Source: JACPNO01 sp963825405
GTDB taxonomy: Bacteria; Acidobacteriota; Terriglobia; Bryobacterales; Bryobacteraceae
Length of the DNA stretch: 64,000 bases
Assembly (NCBI GenBank): GCA_963825405.1
Contig: CAWGTB010000003.1
Coordinates: 992,001 to 1,056,000, forward strand
Reading direction: 5' to 3'
Shown here: piece after piece, positions 41,496 through 50,746 of the stretch
How the letters are laid out: every line of letters starts with the position of its first letter
How positions within the stretch are numbered: position 1 is the stretch's first letter
Program-made: the position numbers and the translations under genes
The notes under the pieces: model-generated
The model's input: only the letters and a program-made list of their open reading frames with translations
The model's database searches: none
Told to the model about the DNA's origin: nothing

Positions 41496-43921
41496 TTACG
41501 ATTGCCGCAAGGCGTCCAGCGGATCGACGCGCGCGGCGCGCCGGGCGGGGATATAACAAGCCGCCAGCGATACCGCGGTCACCAAAACGGAAACGGCGGC
41601 GAATGTTGCGGGGTCGGCTGCGCCTACGCCGTAAAGCCAACCGGCGATCAAGCGGGAAAGCGCTAGCGCACCCGCAGCACCAGCCACGACGCCGATCACA
41701 GCCAGCGTCATGCCTTGACCGACGACCAGACGAAACACGTCACCCGGCGCCGCGCCCAGCGCCACGCGCACGCCGATTTCGTGGGTGCGCCGGCTGACTG
41801 CATACGAAATGACGCCATAGATTCCCACCATCGCCAGCAGCAGACCTAGTGCGGCAAATCCCGCCACCAGCAGCATGATGAAGCGGCGCGAGGCAACCGA
41901 ACGGGAGGCGATTTCACGCAGCGTGCGCATTTCGGCGACGGGTGTTTCGCGATCCATTTCCAGTACCGCGCCGCGTACGGCCCCAGCCAGTCGGGTGGGG
42001 TCGCCGGTGGTGCGCACGACGAAATACATGCTGCGCTCCCAGTGCTGACCCAGTAGATCGTAGGCGCGAGGAATTGGCGCGGCGCCCAGATCATCATGGC
42101 GCACATCGCCCACGATTCCGATCACTTCGTGCCAGTCGGGATGGTCGCCGGGAGGCCCGAGACTTACACGCTTACCGATGGGATCGGCGTCAGCGAAGAA
42201 GCGCCGCGCGGCGGCTTCGTTGAGGATGGTGGCGTGAGCCGGGCGGTCGAGATCGCTCGCGGTGAAGTCCCGTCCACGCACCAGAGGAATTCCCATCGCA
42301 TGAAAATATCCCGGCAACGCGAATTGCCAGCCGATGGAAGGCATGACGGCGCCGGGGGCGAGTGGCTGGCCTTCGATCACTAGACCTGACGTCGCGCTCT
42401 GGCCACTGAGTGGCATGCTCGAAATCACGCCGACGTCACGAACCTCGGGTAGTGTGCGAATTTTCTCCGCGAGCTGCCGGGAAAAATTCACGACCTGAAT
42501 TTTGCCGGGATAGCGTTCGCTCGGGACCGAGATTTGAAAAGTCAGCGCGTTGTCCGGATTGAACCCAGGTTTCACGCTCAGCAGGGCGAAGAAGCTCACG
42601 AGCAGCAGCCCCGCGCCGATGAGCAACATCTCGGCCAGCGCGACTTCTCCGACCACTAGCAGATCGCGTCCGCTGCCGCGTTTGCGTCCCGCCGTGGCGC
42701 GCGCGCCTTCTTTCATGACGCGATTCAGATCGGCGCGCGCCGCGGCGAGAGACGGCGCCAGGCCGAAAAGCAATCCGGTGAGCAGAGATAAACCCAGCGT
42801 GAAAGCCAGCACGCGAACATCCAGGCCGATCCCTGCCGCACGAGGAATGTTCAAGCCTTGCGCTGAGCGCATCACGTCGATTGCCCACCCGGCGAGCAGC
42901 AATCCAGCTGATCCGCCCAGCAAAGCCAACAACACGCTTTCACTCAGCAACTGCCGCGCCAGACGCCATTGACCTGCGCCGAGCGCCGCGCGCACCGCCA
43001 GTTCCTGCTGTCTTGCCGACGCACGGGCCAGCAGCAGATTGGCCAGGTTGGCGCAGGCGATGAGCAGCACCAACCCTACCGCGCCAAGCAGCAGCAATAG
43101 TGCCGGGCGGGTCGAGCCGACGGTCTCATCCTGCAGACGCCACAGCCGGAAGCTGCGGCCGTTGTTGCTATCCGGGTAAGCTTTTTCCAGGTGTTTCCCG
43201 ATGGTGGCCAGGGCGGCTCCGGCCTGCTCGGGCGTGACCCCGGCACGCAGCCGGGCGAGGACTTCGAACGCATAGATGTGGCGACTGCCCGCTAGCTCGT
43301 GGGCAGGCGTGAGTGGCGTCCATAGGTCGTGATCCGCGGTGGGAAATTCCAGTGAGAAACTGGCCGGCAGTACGCCGACGATCTGGTAAGGCGCGCCATC
43401 CAGCTTGATGGTCCGTCCGATGATGGCGGGATCGGATCCGAAGCGGCTGGTCCAGATGTTGTGGCTAAGCAGGGCAACGTGCTCTTTGCCGGGCTGGGCT
43501 TCTTCCGGCAGAAACGTGCGCCCCAAAGCGGCATCGACGCCCAGCATCGGGAACACGCTGGGCGAGACTTCGAGCCCGTTGACGCGCGCGGCTTCACCTG
43601 CGCCGGAGAGCGTCCACTGCGCCTGGGAAATTGCGGCGGTCGCGTCGAAGACGCCGCTCTGGTCGCGGATGATCCACGTAATCGGGATACGCGACTTGAG
43701 CTTTCTCCAGACCCTCCTGGGCGTGCCGGCCCCAGATGACGAACAGGCTCTGCGGCGCTTTGAACGGCAGAGGACGCAGCAGCATCCCGTTGATGACGGT
43801 GAAGATCGCGGTGTTGGCGCCGATGCCCTAGCGCCAGCGTCAGCACGGCGACCAGCGTGAAGCCGGGATTCTTCGCCAGCACGCGGGCGCCATAGCGCAG
43901 GTCTTGCAGAACACTTCCCAT
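41496..43921 (-). CDS. MacB/FtsX-type orphan permease (acidobacterial duplicated permease family), two frame breaks
   Basis: The ATG at 43919-43921 starts MGSVLQDLRYGARVLAKNPG, the typical opening of acidobacterial duplicated orphan permeases (TIGR03434-like). The expected length of about 800 residues fits the 2426-base span. It has two FtsX halves with about eight helices, MacB-type periplasmic domains and the ending YIPARRAARVDPLDALR. The frame breaks near 43828 (after TLALG, where GANTAIFTVINGMLLRPL continues) and near 43672, where WIIRDQSGVFDA continues. No ABC ATPase adjoins it, as usual for this family. Its role is unknown; export or mechanical signalling are suggested for relatives. 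Confidence 0.85.
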
Positions 43922-44029
43922 GGCCCGAAAATGAGCACACGCAGGGCCATCGCAAAGCGTCGACATGCAAAGGGAAACGGCGCGGGGCTGTCCGGTTTCG
44001 GCATGGCGGTGTCCGAAAATGGTCGGCAA

Positions 44030-44047
44030 GGCGGGTTTCAACCCGCC
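44030..44047. terminator. GGCGGGTT hairpin after fdhE
   Basis: GGCGGGTT-TC-AACCCGCC forms a perfect 8-base hairpin, ending three bases beyond the likely fdhE stop (44051-44053). It could end the formate dehydrogenase transcript. It may also be a short REP-type repeat, since no T-run follows. Confidence 0.5.
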
Positions 44048-44050
44048 CGT

Positions 44051-44808
44051 TTACATGCCCAGACAAATTTGGCTGGAGTTTCGCGTATCCGTGCTCGTCC
44101 GCCCAGATATTCAGGGGAACCGTGGCCAGTTCATCGACAACCGGCACCGCGAGGCCGTTGCGAGTCAGATCGACCGACTTGATGTAGGTCTGGCAGGTGT
44201 CGCACGCTTCCACGCGAACATGCTCGAACTGGCCGGCGGTGTAGACCGGCAATTTGTCGACGGCTTCCTCGCCGCAGCCCGGACAGAGAATGCGGCGGAA
44301 CTCCCACTCGGTCGCGCACAGCGAACAGATGAGCGACCGCTTGGCGCCCTCGCCTTCGCCGCGCAGCACGCCCGCTACCGGTTTTTCGCCGCAGAAGGGA
44401 CACGTCGACGGTGTGCCCGCGAGCGAAATATCGCTGCGAGCTGGCCAGCAGTTCCGTGTAGGGTTGCAGCAGGGCGCGTGCGAAGAAAACGTACGTTTCA
44501 TCGGCGGACGTGTCCCAGTACGTCTCGAGCAGGTGCTGAAACGTATTCCCGGCGCGTGCCAGTTCCTCGGCGGCCTCGGCCAGCGGGCGGCGGTGCAGTG
44601 CGCTTCACCAGCGATAGCAGTGCCGCGAAATGGGGATCGAGCAGGGACTTGTCCGGGTTGCTTCGGGCCGGCCTGCAGATCGTCGTACACCGTTTTCTGG
44701 AGACGGGCGATTCCCAGATAAAAATTCAGAATTTCGGCGGCTGCGCGGATTCGGACGCGCCAATTCCTGCGCGCGCGCGATGCGCTTTTCCCAGGGGGAC
44801 GGCTTCAT
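44051..44808 (-). CDS. fdhE: Formate dehydrogenase accessory protein FdhE, several frame breaks
   Basis: FdhE helps maturation of respiratory formate dehydrogenases. The C-terminal part is readable in one frame with four CxxC pairs: CPFCGEKP, CSLCATEWEF, CPGCGEEA and CDTCQTYIKSVD, then LNIWADEHGYAKLQPNL. The ATG at 44806-44808 (MKPSPWEKRIARAQELA) is the likely start. Its ATGA overlap with the fdnI stop supports it. The middle needs several frame changes between about 44470 and 44760 (for example AAEILNFYLGIARLQKTVYDDL). One more near the end gives LGM and a stop at 44051. An apparent fusion with the downstream permease is a product of these shifts. Confidence 0.75.
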
Positions 44809-45429
44809 TCCCGGCCGGTCACGCGGTCGAACCAGAGCCGATGATGCTTGCGCGCCCATTGCGCCGGGACGCTACCGTGCACAATCGCGGTGAATCCGCC
44901 GGGCACCATGAACAGCCCCATGTAGACGTGAATGATGAACGCGCCGATCGTGATCAGCGCGGCAACTTCATGGACGATCACCGCCACCTGGCGCAGCCAC
45001 GCGAGGCTGCGCGGCACGGATTCGGGAAACCACAGCAGCAGTCCTGAGAGCAGCAGGCCCATCGTGCCCACCAACATCACCCAGTAGAACTCCTTTTGTC
45101 CGGCATTGAAGCGGCCGGCCGGAGGCACTTCGTCATCTTTGTTCTCGATGTACTTGGAAACTTCTTTCATCCACTGCCGGTCTTCGGGCGTGATGCTGCA
45201 TGTCCCTGCGCCACGTGACATCCATCCAGACCATCGCGGCGGTGAAAAGCAATCCAGCCCAGGGATGCCAGAAGCGCGCGGTGGGTCCGCCTCCCAGGAG
45301 CGCAGTCAGCCAGAAAAGTTGCGGCGCATAAAAAGCGAGCCCGCCAGCCAGCAGATAAAGGTACGTGAAGCCCGCCAGCCAGTGCATCACGCGCTCGTGC
45401 AGCGTGTAGCGGATAATCTGCTCGCTCAT
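44805..45429 (-). CDS. fdnI: Formate dehydrogenase gamma subunit, cytochrome b556 type, one frame break
   Basis: This membrane subunit carries heme b and passes electrons from the Fe-S subunit to quinone. It has about four helices: HERVMHWLAGFTYLYLLAGGL, FWHPWAGLLFTAAMVWMDV, FYWVMLVGTMGLLLSGLLLWF and VAVIVHEVAALITIGAFIIHVYMGL, with His residues placed as heme ligands. The frame breaks near 45195, between DVTWRRDM and ITPEDRQWMKEVSKYIENKDDE. The 625-base span is one base over a multiple of three. Start and stop overlap the neighbours as ATGA at both ends. Confidence 0.85.
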
Positions 45430-46317
45430 TTCCGCGGCTCCACGGGCTCAGCGGCTTCTTTCGGACCGTAGCGTAGGTAATGCAGACGCCACGCCGAGGA
45501 TTCCGCCGACCATCGCCAGGTTGCCCAGCCACTTCAGCGGACCCTTCCAGAGCCGCACCATCAGCGGGACCTGCGGATTCGTCGGCAGCCCGCCGTAGGC
45601 CGCTGGATTGCGATGTCGTGCAACACGTACATCACCTGCGTGCCGCCCACGCCCGCCGGATCGTATACGCCGGCGTTCTTGTGCGACGTGTGCTCGCGCA
45701 ACTGCGCCGAGCGCGCTTTCGGCCAGCTCCTTCATGTCGTCTTTCGTGCCGAAATGCAGACAGCCGGTGGGACAGGCTTTGATGCAGGCCGGCTCCAGGC
45801 CCGCGCCGACGCGGTCCGAACACAGCGTGCACTTGTGGACTTTCTTCGTTTCCGGATTGAATTTCGGAATGTTGAACGGACAGCCGGTGACGCAGTACTG
45901 GCAGCCGATGCAGTTTTCCTGCTGGAAATCGACGATGCCGTTGGTGTACTGCACGATGGCGCCGTCGGCCGGACACGCGCGCAGGCAGCCGGGATCGGCG
46001 CAGTGCATGCACTGGTCCTTGCGCATGAGCCAGCTCAAAGCGTGCCGTCTTCGAACTCGTGCTCGTTGAAGCGGATCAGGTTGTAGTAGTTCCACGCCGT
46101 ATCCGGCATGGTCTGATAGGTGTTGTCGAAGGTGGTTTCGCGGAACGGATAGCCGTTCCATTCGAGACACGCCACCTCGCAGGCTTTGCAGCCGATGCAG
46201 GTGGTGACGTCGATCAGCTTGCAGACGTCGTCACCTTCGCGCCGTTGTGCGCCGCGCCCGGGCACCGGTACCGGCATGTCCGGAGATGGCTTTGATTTGC
46301 AGTGGTCCGTTGCTCAT
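45426..46317 (-). CDS. fdnH: Formate dehydrogenase beta (iron-sulfur) subunit, several frame breaks
   Basis: This electron-transfer subunit has four 4Fe-4S motifs: CIGCKACEVAC, CMHCADPGCLRAC, CIGCQYCVTGC and CTLCSDRVGAG...CIKAC. A C-terminal membrane anchor follows (WLGNLAMVGGILGVASAL). The ATG at 46315-46317 starts MSNGPLQIKAISG. Frame breaks lie near 46260, 46035, 45700 and 45480. The last repair gives HYLRYGPKEAAEPVEPRK and a stop that overlaps the fdnI start. It lies between fdnG and fdnI in the usual order. Confidence 0.85.
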
Positions 46318-46325
46318 GACGCCTC

Positions 46326-49300
46326 CTAGGCTTTCTCCAGTTTCACCAGGAAGCCCTTGAACTCCGGCGTGTAGGCGTTCGGATCGGTTACCGTCGGCGA
46401 CGAGCAGGTTCGCCGGAGTGCAGCGCCGTCTTGCCTTCATCTTCTTGATGCCGCGATAGCCCTAGTGAATCGGAATGCCGATCTGATACATCTTCTTGCC
46501 GTCGATCATCATCGGCCTTGATGCGGCGCGTGACCATCGCTTTGGCGATGTAGTGTTGCGCGCGCTGGTTACTTTCACGCTGCTCGCCGCCCTGCAATGC
46601 CCATCTCGTCGGCCAGCTCGACCGGGATCTCGACGAACGGCTCCGGAACCAGCTGGACGTTCATCGGATTGTTCTTGGTCCAGTAGTGATAGTGCTCGGT
46701 CAGCCGGTAGGTGGTGCAGACAATGTTGAAGCCCTGCTCGGGAGTGCCGTACTTGTCCATGTCGGTCGTGAATATTTCTTGACCACCGGATTGTTCGACT
46801 GCTGCGGATGCAGCGGATTGGCGATCGGACTTTCGATCGGCTCGTAGATGCTCCGGGAACGGTCCATCGGCCATGCCGGCCAGCGGAACGAACAAGCGCC
46901 CGACGCCTTCCGGATTCATGATGAACGGACCCATGTGATCCTTGGGCGCGGAATCGGCTTTGAAATCCGGAACATCGTTGCCGACCCAGCGCTTCTGCGC
47001 TTCGTTCCACCAGATCTGACGGCGATCCGGATCCCAGGGCTTGCCGGCGACATCGCACGAGGCGCGATTGTACAGGACGCGGCGATTCATCGGCCACGAC
47101 CAGGCCCAGTTCGGATAGATGCCGAGCCCGGACGGATCGTCGGTGCCGCGGCGCTGCGTCAGCGCGCCGGCTTCGGTCCAGGAGCCGCACCAGATCCAGT
47201 TGCCGCAGGACGTCGAGCCGTCGTCGCGCAGCCAGGAGAAACCCGGCAATTGCTGGCCGGCTTTCATGACCTGGCCGGAGGCTTCGTCGGTGACGTCCGA
47301 CAGCGCGCGGCCGTTGAGTTCTTTGGCGACCTCCGATAAGCGACGGATTTTCGGGATCGACGTATAGTTCCAGGCCAGGTTCAGGATCGGATCGGGAAAC
47401 TTTCCGCCTTCCTTCTGATACAGCTCGCGAACCTTGAGGAAAATGCGCGCCAGAATTTCCTGATCGAGCTTCGCCTCTCCCGGCGGGGGCACGGCGGCCC
47501 ACTTCCATTGCAGCCAGCGCGCGGAGTTGACGAAGGTGCCGTCTTTCTCCGCGAAACCGGCGCCGGGCAGGCGATAGACCTCGGTCTTGATGTTCTTCAT
47601 CTCCTCGGGCGTGATGCCGGGCGATCGCCAGAACTCGCTGGTCTCGTCGGGATAGATGTCGCAGACCACCAGCCAGTCGGCTTTCTTCAGCGCGTCGATA
47701 TTCTTCTGCGAGTTCGGACCGATCGCGACGCCGTTCATGCCGAACGCGAGCAGGCCTTTCACTTTGCCCCGGTACATGTCGTCCCAGATGATGCACCCAG
47801 GAATATTCGCGGTCGACTTTCGGCAGATAGGCGAAACGCCCAGTCGTTCTCTTTTGTCGCGGCGTCGCCATACATCGCCTTGAGGAACGACACGGCGAAC
47901 TTCGGCGTGTTGGACCAGTAGTTGAACGAGTCCCATTCCGATCGGCTTGGATGCCTTGGGCGTGATGCGCTTCATCCAGGCGGCGAAATCTTTGTCCGCC
48001 GGAGTGGGGACTTTGAGATAGCCGGGCAGGTTATCGAAGATGCCGGCCACATCGGTCGCGCCCTGAATGTTGGAGTGGCCGCGCAGTGCGTTCACGCCGC
48101 CGCCGGCGCGTCCGACGTTGCCCATCAGCAACTGCAGCATGGCCGCGGTGCGAATGATCTGCGTGCCGAAGGTATGCTGCGTCCAGCCGACGGCGTAGAT
48201 GATGGTGGCGACTTTCTTCGTGTCGCCGTCTTTGCGGATGGACGTGAACAGTCGGCGGCCTTCAGGAATTGATCCTTCGGAATGCCCGGTGATGCGCTCG
48301 ACCATCTCCGGCGTGTAGCGCGAATACTGCTTCTTCAGAAGCTGATAGACGCAGCGCGGATGCTCGAGCGACGTATCGTAGGCGACGTTCGGCGGCAGCG
48401 CCGCAGGTGCCGCAGACGCATCGGGCGACCGGCCTTCGACCGCGGCCTTGCCGGTGAGGTTTCCGCCTTCCTCGTAGTTCCAGGTGGACTTGTCGTAAGT
48501 TTGCGTGCCTTCATCGAAGCCGGAATACAGGCCGTCCTCGGGCAGCTTGAATCCTTCCTTGATGACGAACGCGGCGTTGGTGAAGTTGACCAGATATTCC
48601 TTGGCGATCCGCTGGTTCTCGAGCGCGTAGTGAATCATGCCGCCGAGGAATGCGATGTCGGCGCCGGCGCGGATTTGCAGAAACAGATCCGCCGTCGCCG
48701 CGGTGCGCGTGAAGCGCGGATCGACCACGATCATCTTCGCGTTGCGCTGGCGCTTGGCTTCAATCGGCCCATTTGAATCCGCACGGATGGTTCTCGGCCG
48801 GATTGCCGCCCATGATCAACATCATGTCGGTGTTCTTGATGTCGATCCAGCCATTGGTCATCGCGCCGCGTCCGAATGTGGGCCCCAAACTGGAGACCGT
48901 GGGACCGTGTCAAACCCTGGCCTGGTTTTCCAGGTAGCAGACCCCCAGGCTGCGCATGGTCTTCACGACGAGGTAGTTGAACTCGTTGGTATCGGTGCAG
49001 CCGCCGTTCCAGGCGATGCTTTCGCAGCGGTTGACGGTGCGGCCCTGGGAGTCGGTGGCGATGAAGCGTCTCGTCGCGCGTCTTCTTGATATGGCGCGCG
49101 ATCTCTTCGATGGCCTGGTCCCAGCCGATGTCTTCCCAATGATCGGATCCGGGCCGGCGCACCTGCGGCTTCAGCAGCCGGCGCTCGTTGAGGATGTCCT
49201 GCATGCAGCGACGATCCCTTCGGGCAGAGCGTGCCGCGATTGATGGGATGGTCGGGATCGCCTTCGACGTGAACCACCTGCGGCGTGACGTTCTTGGCCT

Positions 49301-49490
49301 TATCGCCGAGGGTGTGGATGATGACGCCGCAGCTCACCGAGCAATACGGACAGGTGGAGCGCGTCTCGGTGGTGCGGGCGATTTTCAGTTCACGGGATTG
49401 CGCGTAGGCAGGCTGGAGATCGAACCCAAGCACGGAGGCGGCCAACCCTCCGGCGCCGATCTTGAAAAACGCTCTTCGAGTTGGTTCCAT
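46326..49490 (-). CDS. fdnG: Formate dehydrogenase alpha subunit, selenocysteine-containing, multiple frame breaks
   Basis: This molybdopterin enzyme oxidises formate at the outer face of the membrane. The Tat signal TRRAFFKIGAGGLAASVLG starts the protein. The 4Fe-4S motif CPYCSVSCG...LCPKG follows. The active-site segment reads YLENQARV-UGA-HGPTVSSLGPTFGRGAMTN, with UGA at 48910-48912 exactly where fdnG-type enzymes have selenocysteine. The rest matches the family (MIVVDPRFTRTAATADLF, the DMYRGKVKGLLAFGMNG region). Frame breaks occur near 49207, 49065, 48770, 47940-47820, 46850, 46790, 46590 and 46500-46380. The final frame ends DPNAYTPEFKGFLVKLEKA. The span of about 1054 codons fits the family. 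Confidence 0.85.
48881..48912 (-). promoter_or_regulatory. Selenocysteine UGA codon and SECIS-like hairpin in fdnG
   Basis: The UGA (48910-48912) is followed 11 bases later by GGTCTCCAGTTTGGGGCC (48881-48898). This can form a six-pair stem with a CAGTTT loop containing GU. Bacterial SECIS elements lie just after the UGA and have a GU-bearing apical loop, so position and shape fit. Confidence 0.7.
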
Positions 49491-49514
49491 GTCCAGAACT
49501 CTCGCTCGCTCTTG

Positions 49515-49543
49515 AGCTTAAGTCTCTGGATTAGATCCGTCAA
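49515..49543 (-). promoter_or_regulatory. Candidate promoter of the fdnGHI-fdhE operon
   Basis: On the minus strand TTGACG (49538-49543) and TAAGCT (49515-49520) are spaced by 17 bases, 25 bases before the fdnG ATG. The -35 box is good and the -10 box is weak. Confidence 0.4.
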
Positions 49544-49565
49544 TAAAGAAAATGTTTCAATTGCG

Positions 49566-49838
49566 TTACGATTCAATCTCGCCTGCCTCGGTATTGTCCG
49601 CGTAGCACCAAATCCATGCCTCGCCAGGCTCGATGGAGCGGATCAGGGGATGCTTCACGGCGCGAAAGTGCTTGGTGGCATGCCGGTTCTTCGAGGAATC
49701 GCAGCAGCCTACGTGGCCGCAGATGAGGCATAGGCGCAGGTGCACCCAGGTATCGCCCATTTTTACGCACTCCTCACAGAGATGCGTTTTAGTGGTGCGG
49801 AATTTGATCTGATCCAGATGCGTACATTCCCGTGCCAT
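49566..49838 (-). CDS. UBP-type zinc finger protein (90 aa)
   Basis: The whole protein is one ZnF-UBP domain: CTHLDQIKF, HLCEECVKMGDTWVHLRLCLICGHVGCCDSS, NRHATKHFRAVKHPLIRSIEPGEAWIWCYAD. All expected Cys and His ligands are present. In eukaryotes the fold binds ubiquitin tails; bacterial stand-alone versions have no established role. The ATG follows the stop of the DUF5996 gene without any gap, so the two are cotranscribed. Confidence 0.85.
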   Translation of the reverse strand: MARECTHLDQIKFRTTKTHLCEECVKMGDTWVHLRLCLICGHVGCCDSSKNRHATKHFRAVKHPLIRSIEPGEAWIWCYADNTEAGEIES

Positions 49839-50738
49839 TTAGCGTGCCCTTTCCAGCGCGACGCGATCCCAGTTGGCGAGATTGGCGCCGGCCTCATACG
49901 TGCTTTGTAGAAAATCCAGCAGCGCGGCTTTAGGATCGGCGGCGCGGCGGACATCGTCGTACATCAGAACGAATTCGTTGAGCTGCGGATGATACAACGC
50001 CGCCGCGGGACGAATGGATTGCTTGTTGAGCCCTGCGGGCGCGGGCGCCGTATACGAGTAGAACGCCGGCCCGATGTCGCCGCCGCCTGGCCAGAAGCCC
50101 GCGCTGATCACTTCATGCGAATACGCTTCGCGAGTGATGCCGTCCGCGCCTGCACGCTCTGGCGCGCGCCTCCCGCAGAATCGCGTGACGGCCAGATCGA
50201 AGCTTCCCCAATAGAGATGCACCGGGCTGCATTTGCCGATGAAGCGCGCGCGGAATTCCTGGAAAACGACCTCGGTCGAAACCAGAATGCGCCAAAAGCG
50301 GTTGGCATATTCGGGATCGTAGGAAGCGTGGGTGCGGTCTTCGGCGAAGGGGATGGGATTCGGAACCTCGTCCGGCGAGGCGTGAATCGTGACGCTAATG
50401 CCGAGCGACAGCAGGGCGCCCATCAGTTCCTGGTAAAAATCGGCCACCGATCGCGGCTTGAGCTGGATGGTGCGCCTGGCGCCCTCGCTGGTTGCGATAT
50501 CGAGCTTGTGATCCAGGAAATCGAATTGCATTTCGAACGTGCCAAGCCGGTGCGGAATCGGCGAGGTGGTGAGCCCGCGCGAATTCACGTACAGCGTAAC
50601 ATTCCACCAGTGGTTGAGCAGCGGCGTGAGGGTCTTGCGAACCTTGCCGACGATCTGCGTCCACATGTGCAGCGTTGCGTAGGTATCCTGCCAGGCTGCG
50701 AGCGGTAAATCGGGCCATGCTTGTTGGGGATCACTCAT
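49839..50738 (-). CDS. DUF5996 family protein (299 aa)
   Basis: The product starts MSDPQQAWPDLPLAAWQDTY and shows the DUF5996 pattern: LHMWTQIVGKVRKTLTPLLNHWWNVTLYVNSRGLTTSPIP, DHKLDIATSEG, SPVHLYWGSFDLAVTRFCGRRAP and SHEVISAGFWPGGG. It is soluble, without a signal peptide. Function unknown. The frame is open to 51032, but the ATG at 50736-50738 gives the family N-terminus. It starts 8 bases before the end of the TonB receptor gene region and is followed directly by the UBP zinc-finger gene. Confidence 0.82.
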   Translation of the reverse strand: MSDPQQAWPDLPLAAWQDTYATLHMWTQIVGKVRKTLTPLLNHWWNVTLYVNSRGLTTSPIPHRLGTFEMQFDFLDHKLDIATSEGARRTIQLKPRSVADFYQELMGALLSLGISVTIHASPDEVPNPIPFAEDRTHASYDPEYANRFWRILVSTEVVFQEFRARFIGKCSPVHLYWGSFDLAVTRFCGRRAPERAGADGITREAYSHEVISAGFWPGGGDIGPAFYSYTAPAPAGLNKQSIRPAAALYHPQLNEFVLMYDDVRRAADPKAALLDFLQSTYEAGANLANWDRVALERAR

Positions 50739-50746
50739 CGCAGGTC

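Noticed and set aside
41496..44690. A 1064-codon frame that would fuse the C-terminal half of FdhE to the permease
   Set aside because: The permease has its own ATG at 43919-43921 with the family N-terminus, and a stop and hairpin for fdhE lie at 44030-44053. The fusion is created by single-base shifts on both sides.
46462..47871. A 469-codon arginine-rich minus-strand frame within fdnG
   Set aside because: It has no family features over most of its length and overlaps the true fdnG frame. Only its last part holds fdnG sequence, because of frame breaks.
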